A DNA stretch of 64,000 bases from JBEIFW01 sp046081125 (GTDB taxonomy: Bacteria; Actinomycetota; Acidimicrobiia; Acidimicrobiales; Ilumatobacteraceae). Below the pieces are notes generated by a model. The model saw only the letters and a list, made by a program, of their open reading frames with translations, searched no databases and had not been told where the DNA came from. This document shows positions 1 to 7,594 of the stretch, in pieces (position 1 is the stretch's first letter; every line of letters starts with the position of its first letter). The stretch spans positions 72,033 to 136,032 of the forward strand of contig JBJTVH010000125.1 in NCBI GenBank assembly GCA_046081125.1, written 5' to 3'. The position numbers and the translations under genes were made by a program.

Positions 1-1098
1 CGTGCCGGGGAAGCCCGACAGCACACAGGCGTCGAGGCCGCCCACGTCGATACCGAGCTCCAGCGCGTTGGTGGCGATCACCGCCCGCAGCGCGCCGGAG
101 AACAGCTGCTGTTCGATCGTGCGCCGCTCGATGGCCAGGTAGCCCGCCCGGTACGGCTGCACCGTGTCGGCGAGCCCGTCGGGCAGCCGGCGGCGCACGT
201 CGGCCGCCACCACCTCGGTGGCGCGACGGCTGCGGCAGAACGCGACCGTGTGCCACCCGTGCTCGACGAGTGCCGCCGTCAACCGGGCCGTCTCGACGTT
301 GGCCGAGCCCCGGGTGCCGGTGTGCTCGTCGAGCATCGGCGGGTTCCACAGCGCGAACCACCGCTCGCCGCGCGGGGATCCGTCGTCGGTGACGGCCTCG
401 ACCGGAAGCCCGCACAGCTCGGCGGCCAGCGCCGCCGGCTCGCCGATCGTGGCCGACGAGAACACGAACGTGGGGTGTGCCCCATACCGGGCGGCGATGC
501 GCCGCAGCCGGCGCAGCACGTGGCCGAGGTGCGAGCCGAACACGCCGCGCAGCACGTGGAGTTCGTCGACCACGACGAACCGCAACCGGGCGAAGAAGCT
601 CGCCCACCGGCCGTGGAACGGCAGGATCCCCGTGTGCAGCATCTCGGGGTTGGTGAGCACGACGTTGGCGTGGCGGCGCACCCAACCCTTGGCTTCGGGT
701 GACGAGTCGCCGTCGTAGGTGGCGGCGGCCAGCCCGGGCCAGCGGGGCGCCATGAAGGCCCGGAGCTGGTCCTGCGCAAGGGCCTTGGTGGGGTAGAGCG
801 CGAGGGCCGTGCCCCGGGAGGCGACCGCCTCGGCGATCGGGAGCTGGTAGCAGAGCGATTTCCCGGACGCGGTGCCGGTGGCGACCACGGCGGACCGTCC
901 GGCCCGCAGCAGCTCGACGGCCTCGGCCTGGTGCGACCACAGCGCCGGGATCCCGAGCCGTTCGAGCGCCCCGACGGGCAGTGCCCGGCCGGTGGCGCCG
1001 GTGCGTGCCGCCCGGGCCGGCAGCCGCTCGAGGTGGACCAGCTCGTCGTGCGCGGCGAGGCCGTCGAGCACGTCGGCGAACGGACCTCGGTCAGCCAT
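1..1098 (-). CDS. DEAD/DEAH-box helicase, YprA/MrfA-like (C-terminal part beyond window)
   Basis: N-terminal 366 codons of a superfamily 2 helicase; the gene runs off the left edge. Visible motifs are a Walker A-type ATGTASGKS near residue 80, YPTKALAQDQ (motif Ia), a DELH box, SSAT (motif III) and ELGIDVGGLDACVLSG (motif V region) near the edge. The order and the H-Q-A-E-A motif before Walker A fit the YprA/MrfA group, which normally carries a C-terminal DUF1998 zinc domain that cannot be seen here. Members unwind DNA and MrfA acts in mitomycin-type repair. The start is the ATG at 1096-1098, divergent from the STAS gene. Helicase assignment is firm, the subfamily likely. Confidence 0.85.
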   Translation of the reverse strand, partial: MADRGPFADVLDGLAAHDELVHLERLPARAARTGATGRALPVGALERLGIPALWSHQAEAVELLRAGRSAVVATGTASGKSLCYQLPIAEAVASRGTALALYPTKALAQDQLRAFMAPRWPGLAAATYDGDSSPEAKGWVRRHANVVLTNPEMLHTGILPFHGRWASFFARLRFVVVDELHVLRGVFGSHLGHVLRRLRRIAARYGAHPTFVFSSATIGEPAALAAELCGLPVEAVTDDGSPRGERWFALWNPPMLDEHTGTRGSANVETARLTAALVEHGWHTVAFCRSRRATEVVAADVRRRLPDGLADTVQPYRAGYLAIERRTIEQQLFSGALRAVIATNALELGIDVGGLDACVLSGFPGT

Positions 1099-1156
1099 GG
1101 GTCCCAGTGTGCCGGGACGGTGTGGCAGCGCAGCGCCCGGTAGCCTCAGGATCCCC

Positions 1157-1558
1157 ATGGACCTGGTGCTGGTCGTCTCCGAGCGCGACGGCGTGCCGGT
1201 GCTCGCCGTGCACGGCGAGGTCGATCTGGCGACGGTTCCCCGCTTGCGCAATCAGCTGGTGGCACTGAACGCGAGCTATCCGGGGGTCACGCTCGTGGTC
1301 GACCTCGACGGGGTCACGGCGCTCGACGCCACCGGGCTCGGCGTGCTCGTCGGTGGCCTCGGCCAGCGGCGGTGGGCCGGCGGTGACCTGGCGGTCGTCT
1401 GTGCGTCCGAAGCGCTGCGAGCGCACCTCGCCCTGTGCCGGCTCGACCGGGTGTTCGAGCTCCACGAGACGGCGACGGCAGCGGTCGCAGCCGCGGCCGC
1501 CGCCTCGTCCGAGGCCCGGGGCGCCGCCTCCGGCGCCGAGGCTCAGGCCCGTTCGTAG
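1157..1558 (+). CDS. STAS-domain protein, anti-sigma factor antagonist-like
   Basis: A 133-residue protein made of one STAS domain (residues about 1-100). It has the HGEVDLAT strand-turn and the DLDGVTALDATGLGVLV segment; the serine usually phosphorylated in anti-anti-sigma factors (D-S-S/T-G) is replaced here by D-A-T-G, so Thr would be the only phosphorylatable residue. The C-terminal 30 residues are alanine-rich and probably disordered. Members bind anti-sigma kinases of the RsbW type; no kinase gene is adjacent. The start ATG at 1157 is chosen because the domain begins at once. The 3' end overlaps trmB tail to tail by 16 bases. Confidence 0.75.
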   Translation: MDLVLVVSERDGVPVLAVHGEVDLATVPRLRNQLVALNASYPGVTLVVDLDGVTALDATGLGVLVGGLGQRRWAGGDLAVVCASEALRAHLALCRLDRVFELHETATAAVAAAAAASSEARGAASGAEAQARS

Positions 1559-2208
1559 GTCAGGTCCACCACGGCTCGCCCGGCCTCGACGGCCCGGGCC
1601 TCGTAGCGCGTGACGGTCCGCCAGGCCGGTCGCGACCCGGCCGGCCACGGTCCGCCTCGCAGCGCCGGGTGGGCCCCGCACACCGACGCCATCTGCGCGG
1701 CGTACCCGGCGTCGTCGGTGGCCAGGTGCAGGCGGCCGCCGGGCGAAAGGCGGTCCGCGAGGACGGCGACCACGTCGGCGCGGATCAGGCGGCGGGGCTG
1801 CTGGCGAGCCTTCGGCCACGGATCGGGGAACAGCACGTGCAGGGCGTGCGCCGACGCCGGTGCGATCCGGTCGAGGAACACCAGCGCGTCGCCTTCCACC
1901 ACCCGCAGGTTCGTGAGCCCGAACCGTTCGATCCCGGCGAGCACCTTGGCCACGCCGGGGGTGTGGACCTCGATCCCGACGATGCGCTGGTCACGGTGGG
2001 CCTCGGCGTAGGCGAGCAGCGCCTCGCCGTGCCCGAACCCGATCTCGACGACGTCGGGTGCGTCGGCTGCGGTGAGCACCGGGCCCGACTCCTCGAGCGT
2101 CCAGCGCGGGGCGAGGCGAGCCCGAGCGTCGGCCAGGGTCGGCGACATCCGTCGGCGGCGAGGCTTGAAGGTACGCGTCGGCGGATGCCCGTCGACGGGG
2201 GCGGTCAC
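1543..2208 (-). CDS. trmB: tRNA (guanine-N7-)-methyltransferase TrmB
   Basis: 221 residues. Makes m7G46 in tRNA from S-adenosylmethionine in the cytoplasm. The class I SAM fold shows as VEIGFGHGEALL (motif I), the GIEVHTPGV segment and the family signature LFPDPWPKARQQPRRL, which identifies TrmB. Start is the GTG at 2206-2208, which overlaps the stop of the preceding gene as GTGA and so implies translational coupling. It is third in the EVE - hotdog - trmB operon. A longer open frame extends upstream but loses protein-like composition there. Confidence 0.93.
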   Translation of the reverse strand: MTAPVDGHPPTRTFKPRRRRMSPTLADARARLAPRWTLEESGPVLTAADAPDVVEIGFGHGEALLAYAEAHRDQRIVGIEVHTPGVAKVLAGIERFGLTNLRVVEGDALVFLDRIAPASAHALHVLFPDPWPKARQQPRRLIRADVVAVLADRLSPGGRLHLATDDAGYAAQMASVCGAHPALRGGPWPAGSRPAWRTVTRYEARAVEAGRAVVDLTYERA

Positions 2209-2567
2209 GCCGTGCGATACCGGTCGGTGCGCACGACGGTCCGCTCGTGGGTGCCGGTCGAGATCACCGCCCGGGGGGAGCGGACTTCGGTGGCGAAGGT
2301 GATCCGGCGGCCGGTCACCGACTGCACCGACACCGAGATCGCGGCCGTCTCGTGCTCGTACGCCGCGCCCGTGTGGCTCATGCAGACGTGGGTGCCGACG
2401 GTGGTCTCGCCCTCGCCGAGGTGCTGCTGGGCCAGCGCGGCGCACGCCCCTTCGACCTGGCGGATCATGTCCGGCGTCGACAGCACGACCACCGGCAGAT
2501 GGCCGGGCTTCATCGCCTCGGTGACCACGAAGCTCGCCTCGTGGGCCTGGCCGACCTCGATCGTCAT
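2205..2567 (-). CDS. Hotdog-fold thioesterase-like protein (FlK type)
   Basis: 120 residues resembling the fluoroacetyl-CoA thioesterase (FlK) group of hotdog proteins. Conserved features visible are VLSTPDMIRQVEGACA near residue 28 (the TP-M--E motif of this group), GTHVCMSHTGA near residue 59, and the closing beta-strand segment. FlK-like enzymes hydrolyse small acyl-CoA esters; the physiological substrate here cannot be told. Start ATG at 2565-2567 overlaps the EVE stop (ATGA), and its own stop overlaps the trmB start, so all three genes look like one translationally coupled transcript. Confidence 0.75.
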   Translation of the reverse strand: MTIEVGQAHEASFVVTEAMKPGHLPVVVLSTPDMIRQVEGACAALAQQHLGEGETTVGTHVCMSHTGAAYEHETAAISVSVQSVTGRRITFATEVRSPRAVISTGTHERTVVRTDRYRTA

Positions 2568-3025
2568 CGGCCTGCCTCCATCGCGGTGATCGCCGCCCAC
2601 TGCTCGTCGGTCACGGGGATCACCGAGAGCCGGTTCCCCTTGCGCACTAAGGGGAACTCGCCGAGCTCGTCGGCCCGGGCCTTGAGCTCGGTCAGGGTGA
2701 CGGTCCGCTTCAGCTTCCGCTTGAACCGGACGTCGACCAGCGACCAGCGGGGATCGGCCGGGTTCGACGCCGGGTCGAAGTACTTGTGCGTCGGGTCGAA
2801 CTGCGTCGGGTCCGGGTAGGCGGTGCGGGCCACGGTGGCGATGCCGACCACCCCCGGCTCGTCGCAGTTCGAGTGGTAGAAGAGCATCTCGTCGCCCTTG
2901 GTCATCGACCGGAGGTAGTTGCGGGCCTGGTAGTTGCGCACGCCCTCCCAGGTCGTCACCTTCTGCGCCTTCAGGTCGTCGATCGAGTACACGTCGGGTT
3001 CGGACTTCACCAGCCAGCGGGCCAC
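2564..3025 (-). CDS. EVE domain protein (DUF55/PUA-like)
   Basis: 153 residues, a complete stand-alone EVE domain. The start MARWLVKSEPDVYSID is the typical N-terminus, followed by TTWEGVRNYQARN, the GDEMLFYHSN strand and GVVGIATV. EVE domains are PUA-like modules thought to bind modified bases in DNA or RNA. The length matches the family. It leads the operon with the hotdog gene and trmB; coupling to a tRNA methyltransferase would suit an RNA-related role, but that is inference. The divergent glycerol-3-phosphate dehydrogenase gene starts 44 bases away, leaving a short shared promoter region. Confidence 0.88.
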   Translation of the reverse strand: MARWLVKSEPDVYSIDDLKAQKVTTWEGVRNYQARNYLRSMTKGDEMLFYHSNCDEPGVVGIATVARTAYPDPTQFDPTHKYFDPASNPADPRWSLVDVRFKRKLKRTVTLTELKARADELGEFPLVRKGNRLSVIPVTDEQWAAITAMEAGR

Positions 3026-3068
3026 GGGCGGGCAACGTAGCGGCGGTTCTCGTTGCTAGAACACCCGG

Positions 3069-4766
3069 ATGCGTCTGCAGAGGGATCTCGCTGCGATCGA
3101 CGGGTCGTACGACCTCGTCGTCGTCGGTGGCGGGATCACCGGCGTGTGCGTGGCCCGCGAGGCCGCCGGGCGGGGGTTGCGCACCCTCGTCGTCGACAAG
3201 GGCGACTGGGGCTCGGGCACGTCGTCAGCCACCTCGAAGTACCTGCACGGCGGCATCCGCTACCTCGAGACCTACCAGTTCGCGTTGGTGCGCGAGGCGT
3301 TGCGGGAGCGCCGCATCGTCTCGATGGCCGCGCCGCACCTGGTCGAGCCCCGCCGGTTCCTGTTGCCGTGTTGGGACTGGACGCGCCCGGGCCGCACCCT
3401 GCTCGGCGCCGGGGTCGCGCTGTACGAGCTGCTCGCCTACGACAAGAACCGGGGCGTGCCCGCCGGTCTGCACATGCCGCACGCCCGCTGGCTGTCGCGC
3501 CGTCAGGCACTGGCCGCGGTCCCGTGGCTGGCGCCCGACGGGCTGAAGGGCGCCTACGCCTACCACGACGTGCTCAACGTCCACGCCGAGCGGTTGCTGC
3601 TCGCGATGCTGACCGCCGCCGTCGAGGCCGGCGCCACGGCCCTCAACCACGTGCGCGTGGCCGGATTCACCACCTCGACCGGGCCGGCCGGTGCGGTGCG
3701 CGTCGACGGGGTCGAGCTCGCCGACGAGCTCGGCGGTGCCACCCGGCGGGTGTCGGCCCGGCTGGTGGTCAACGCCGGTGGCCCGTGGATGGATCACGTG
3801 CTGGCCCCGCTCGGGCGCCCGCTCGGGGTCGGGGTGCAGCGCTCGAAGGGGGTGCACGTGCTCACCCGCGCGCTCGGTGGTGACGACGCGGTGCTGGCCC
3901 GCGCCCCCAACGGGCGCCACGTGATCGTGTCCCCGTGGGAGGGGCACAGCTTCCTCGGCCCGACCGACACCCCGATGGCCGAGCACCCCGACGACGTGGC
4001 CGTCGACGACGCCGACGTCGCCGAGATCCTGGCCACCGTCAACGCCACGTCGAGCGCGGCGCTCACGCCCGATGACGTCGAGGCGGTGACCGTCGGGATC
4101 CGACCGCTGGTGGTCGAGGACGGCAAGGACACCTACACCGCGTCGCGGCGCACCGAGCTGTACGACCACGGCACGGCCGGAGTCGCCGGCCTGTGGTCGA
4201 TCGCCGGCGGGAAATGGACCACGTCTCGGGGCGAGGCGGAGCGGATCGTCGGTCGTCTGGCGCGCACCGACGAGCTGCGCGGCCGGGCCACCCGCCGGTT
4301 CGACTCGGCCCGTCACGGCGTCGCCGGAGCGTTCGGGTGGGCGGTCGACGCCGGGCCGTACCTCGACGCCGCCGTGCACCACCGACCCGAGATCCCGGTC
4401 CCGGCAGCGGTGCGCCGCCATCTGGCCCGCCTGTACGGCACCGGCCACGACCGGGTCCTCGACCTCGTCGCCGCCGACCCGGCGCTGGCCGCCCCGCTGT
4501 CGGCTCGCCCCGGTCGGCTCGATATCGCCGCCCAGGCGGTCTTCGCCGTCACCGACGAGCAGGCCCGGACGCTGGCCGACGTGACCGACCGCCGGCTGGT
4601 GCTCGGCACGCTGGGCCCGTTGACCGACGACGAGCTCGCCGCAGTCGCCGGGGTGGTCGCTCCCTTGCTCGGCTGGGACGCCGGACGCCAGGTGGCCGAG
4701 ATCGAGCGGGGCCGAGCCCGCCGCCGTGCCCTCGAGGCGCTCCGGCACCCCTCGGCCCCTCGGTAG
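3069..4766 (+). CDS. glpD: Glycerol-3-phosphate dehydrogenase, FAD-dependent
   Basis: 565 residues. Oxidises glycerol-3-phosphate to dihydroxyacetone phosphate and passes electrons to the quinone pool; peripheral membrane enzyme. The FAD Rossmann motif DLVVVGGGITGVCVAREAAGRGL is near residues 15-37, followed by the GlpD signature around GTSSATSKYLHGGIRYLE (residues 46-63). The C-terminal GlpD cap domain occupies about 410-540. The ATG at 3069 is the first start compatible with the FAD motif. No glycerol kinase or uptake gene is adjacent; the MOSC gene follows after only 10 bases and may share the transcript. Confidence 0.92.
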   Translation: MRLQRDLAAIDGSYDLVVVGGGITGVCVAREAAGRGLRTLVVDKGDWGSGTSSATSKYLHGGIRYLETYQFALVREALRERRIVSMAAPHLVEPRRFLLPCWDWTRPGRTLLGAGVALYELLAYDKNRGVPAGLHMPHARWLSRRQALAAVPWLAPDGLKGAYAYHDVLNVHAERLLLAMLTAAVEAGATALNHVRVAGFTTSTGPAGAVRVDGVELADELGGATRRVSARLVVNAGGPWMDHVLAPLGRPLGVGVQRSKGVHVLTRALGGDDAVLARAPNGRHVIVSPWEGHSFLGPTDTPMAEHPDDVAVDDADVAEILATVNATSSAALTPDDVEAVTVGIRPLVVEDGKDTYTASRRTELYDHGTAGVAGLWSIAGGKWTTSRGEAERIVGRLARTDELRGRATRRFDSARHGVAGAFGWAVDAGPYLDAAVHHRPEIPVPAAVRRHLARLYGTGHDRVLDLVAADPALAAPLSARPGRLDIAAQAVFAVTDEQARTLADVTDRRLVLGTLGPLTDDELAAVAGVVAPLLGWDAGRQVAEIERGRARRRALEALRHPSAPR

Positions 4767-4776
4767 GGTCCCGGAC

Positions 4777-5622
4777 ATGGCCACGGTCCTGCAGTGCTGG
4801 CGGTACCCGGTGAAGTCGATGCTCGGCGAGGTCGTCGACACCGTCACGATCGGGCCGCTCGGCATCGTCGGCGACCGCACCTGGGCCACCCGTGACCTCG
4901 TGCGGGGCGGCATCCGGGGCGCGAAGAAGATCGGCGGGCTGATGTCGCTCGCTGCCCGCAACGACCCCGCCGGCGGGGCCCCGGTGATCACCCTCCCCGA
5001 CGGCACCGTGTTCGCGGCCGACGACCCCGACGCCGACGTGCGGGTGAGCGCAGCGCTCGGCCACCCGGTGCGCCTCGAGCCGCTCGCCCCGATCGACGAC
5101 CTCGACCACTACCGCCGGGGGCCCTCCGATCCGGGGCTCGACCCGATGGCCGGCCTGCGCGAGGTGTTCGCTCTCGAACCCGACGAACCGCTGCCCGACC
5201 TCACCGTGTTCCCCCCGGTGATCGCCGAGTTCGAGTCGCCGCCCGGCACCTACTACGACTGCTACCCGCTGGTGCTGCAGTCGACCTCGTCGCTCGCACT
5301 GATGCGCTCGCTCGTGCCCGACGGGACCGTGGACGTGCGCCGCTTCCGACCGAGCCTGCTCGTCGACACCGGTGATGCCCCCGGCCTGCCCGAGAACGAC
5401 TGGGTCGGGCGCCGGGTCCGTATCGGCACCGCCGTCGTGTCCGTCCATTCGCCCGCGCCGCGCTGCGTGATGATCACCCGGGGCTTCGCCGACGTGCCCG
5501 AGGACCGTCGCATGATGCGGGCCGTCGTCCACGGCGCCGGGCACGCGCTCGGGGTGTACGCCGTCGTCGTCGAGCCCGGTGTGGTGCGCACCGGCGACCC
5601 GATCGAGGTGCTGCCCGGCTGA
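4777..5622 (+). CDS. MOSC domain-containing protein (YcbX/mARC-like)
   Basis: 281 residues with an N-terminal MOSC_N beta barrel (LQCWRYPVKSMLGE, residues 5-18) and a C-terminal MOSC domain containing the conserved cysteine in APRCVMITRG (near residue 230). MOSC proteins bind the sulfurated molybdenum cofactor; relatives reduce N-hydroxylated compounds. Most of the middle is unlike classic YcbX, so the substrate is unknown. Start ATG at 4777 is chosen because the YPVKS motif normally lies within the first 15 residues; a longer frame overlaps glpD. Confidence 0.82.
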   Translation: MATVLQCWRYPVKSMLGEVVDTVTIGPLGIVGDRTWATRDLVRGGIRGAKKIGGLMSLAARNDPAGGAPVITLPDGTVFAADDPDADVRVSAALGHPVRLEPLAPIDDLDHYRRGPSDPGLDPMAGLREVFALEPDEPLPDLTVFPPVIAEFESPPGTYYDCYPLVLQSTSSLALMRSLVPDGTVDVRRFRPSLLVDTGDAPGLPENDWVGRRVRIGTAVVSVHSPAPRCVMITRGFADVPEDRRMMRAVVHGAGHALGVYAVVVEPGVVRTGDPIEVLPG

Positions 5623-5710
5623 CGCGGCGCCCGAAGTGATGCGCCGGAAGTGATGGGCGCACGGTGGCCGCGCCTGCTACGAAGCAGGGATCGTCCCGGG
5701 GGAGGGCCAG

Positions 5711-6637
5711 ATGCGACCGTTCCGCTTCTCGATCCAGTCGACCAACGCCGCGAGCGGCACCGAGTGGAAGGACCGGGCCCGCCGGGCCGAGGACCTCGGC
5801 TATTCGACCCTCCACGTCGCCGACCACTACGTCGATCCGAAATCGAACGGGGGGCAGCAGCTGGCGGCCGTCCCGGCGATGGCGGTGGCGGCCGCGGTCA
5901 CCTCCACACTGCGGATCGGGTGCCGGGTCTTCTGCATCGACTACCAGCCGGCCGCCGTGCTGGCGAAGAACGCCGCCACGCTCGACCTGCTCTCCGACGG
6001 CCGGGTCGAGCTCGGGCTCGGTGCCGGTTGGGTGGCCAGCGAGTACGAGCAGATGGGGCTCACGCTCGACCCGGCCCCGGTTCGTATCGAGCGGCTGGCG
6101 GAGACCGTCACCTACCTGAAGACGTTCTGCGCCGGCGGCGAGCTGCCCGCGGGGTTCCGGGGGGCGCCGGTGACGGTGCAGCAGCCGCACCCGCCGATCA
6201 TGATCGGTGGCGGCTCGCGCAAGGTCCTGACCCTGGCGGGTCGTGTCGCCGACATCGTGAGCTTCAACTTCGACAACTCCGAGGGACGCGTCGGGGCCAA
6301 GGGCGTCGGGTCGTCGACGGCCGACAACATGGACGCGAAGGTCGCCTGGGTCCGGGAGGGCGCCGGTGATCGCTTCGAGGCCCTCGAGCTCGAGGTCGGG
6401 GCGTACTTCACCGTCGTCACCGACGATCCGGCGACGGCGGCGGGGGGCATGGCGAAGATGTTCGGGTTGAGCGAGGAGCAGATGCTCGAGCACCCGAACG
6501 CGCTGATCGGCTCGGTGTCGGAGATCGTCGACCGGCTGCAGGCTCGGCGCGAACGCTTCGGCTTCAGCTATGTCGCGGTGCCCGACCGGGCGATGGACGC
6601 GTTCGCGCCCGTCGTCGCCCAACTCGCCGGGCGCTGA
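5711..6637 (+). CDS. Luciferase-like (LLM class) F420-dependent oxidoreductase
   Basis: 308 residues, a bacterial luciferase-family TIM barrel. Features are the ARRAEDLGYSTLHVADHY segment (residues 18-35), LRIGCRVFCIDYQPAAVLAK and the LLSDGRVELGLGAGWV signature near residue 97. In actinobacteria this subfamily usually uses reduced coenzyme F420; the substrate cannot be inferred. The protein matches the group with an MRPFRF N-terminus. An upstream non-coding stretch of about 90 bases separates it from the MOSC gene. The 3' end faces the transporter gene tail to tail with a 7-base gap. Confidence 0.85.
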   Translation: MRPFRFSIQSTNAASGTEWKDRARRAEDLGYSTLHVADHYVDPKSNGGQQLAAVPAMAVAAAVTSTLRIGCRVFCIDYQPAAVLAKNAATLDLLSDGRVELGLGAGWVASEYEQMGLTLDPAPVRIERLAETVTYLKTFCAGGELPAGFRGAPVTVQQPHPPIMIGGGSRKVLTLAGRVADIVSFNFDNSEGRVGAKGVGSSTADNMDAKVAWVREGAGDRFEALELEVGAYFTVVTDDPATAAGGMAKMFGLSEEQMLEHPNALIGSVSEIVDRLQARRERFGFSYVAVPDRAMDAFAPVVAQLAGR

Positions 6638-6644
6638 GCTCCGG

Positions 6645-7538
6645 CTAGCGCAGGGCGAGCAGGACGAGCGCACCGCCGGCGCACATCAGCCCGGACCATT
6701 GGATCGGGCGGAGTCGCTCGGCGCCGAGCAGCCGGGCCAGGGCGACCGTGGAGGCCGGATAGAGCGATGCGAGCACGGCCACGACGGCGAGTTGCTCGCC
6801 GGCGGTGGCCAGCAGGTATAGGGCGTTCGCTCCCATGTCGAGCACCCCGGCCGCGGCCACCACCGGCCAGTCGCGTCGAGGAATCCGCAGCGGGGCCGCC
6901 ATTCGCCGGGCGACGGTGGCGGCGAGGGCGATCGACACCGGGCGAGCGCCCAGGAGCGGCCAGAGTCCGGCGTCGTCGCCGGTCCAGGCCAGGAGCACGA
7001 AGAACAGGCCGAACCCCGTCCCGGCACCGAGGGCACCCGCCAGCACCCGTCGGATCGGCAGCGTCGGACGGTCCGACGCGGCCGGCGCCGGCACCACGCT
7101 CACGAGCACGATGGCGGCGATGGCCAGGCCGATGCCGGTCAGTGCGACCGCCCCCGGTCGCTCGCCGGCGGCCAGGCCGATGCCGGCGGGCACCAGGGCA
7201 GCGCACACGGCGGTCACCGGCGACACGACGCTCATGGCACCGAGCGCCAGGCTCCGATAGAGCAGCATGATCCCGGTGCCACCGGCCAGGCCGCCGACGG
7301 CTCCGAGGGCGATGTCGGTCATCGAGGGCGTGCCCGGGACGATCGGGAGCAGGATGAGCACGGTGAGCAGGCCGGCCAACTGCGACATCACGGTGACGGT
7401 CGCGGCCGGGAGGCGCCGGGTCGCAGAGCCGCCGCAGTAGTCGGCGCAGCCGTAGACGACCGCCGAGAGCGCAGCGAGCAACGGACCCATCGTCCACGGG
7501 AATAGCACACCCGGGTTCGGGATGGCCGTGCCCGTCAT
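6645..7538 (-). CDS. EamA-family (DMT superfamily) transporter
   Basis: 297 residues with about ten hydrophobic segments arranged as two EamA repeats of five. The first repeat begins PLLAALSAVVYGCADYCGG and the second starts near residue 150. Members of the drug/metabolite transporter superfamily export amino acids or other small metabolites across the inner membrane; substrate unknown. It stands alone, convergent with the oxidoreductase and divergent from mrpA. The start was taken at 7538; a second start 42 bases downstream (MGPLLAALS) would remove a polar N-terminus and is equally possible. Confidence 0.82.
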   Translation of the reverse strand: MTGTAIPNPGVLFPWTMGPLLAALSAVVYGCADYCGGSATRRLPAATVTVMSQLAGLLTVLILLPIVPGTPSMTDIALGAVGGLAGGTGIMLLYRSLALGAMSVVSPVTAVCAALVPAGIGLAAGERPGAVALTGIGLAIAAIVLVSVVPAPAASDRPTLPIRRVLAGALGAGTGFGLFFVLLAWTGDDAGLWPLLGARPVSIALAATVARRMAAPLRIPRRDWPVVAAAGVLDMGANALYLLATAGEQLAVVAVLASLYPASTVALARLLGAERLRPIQWSGLMCAGGALVLLALR

Positions 7539-7594
7539 GCCGGTTCGTTACGGCCGGGTGAAACGGCGTTCTGGTCACGGCCGGACGGTGGCCC

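Noticed and set aside
3225..5006. 593-codon open frame antisense to glpD and the MOSC gene
   Set aside because: Shadow frame of two well-recognised genes with no domain-like sequence of its own.
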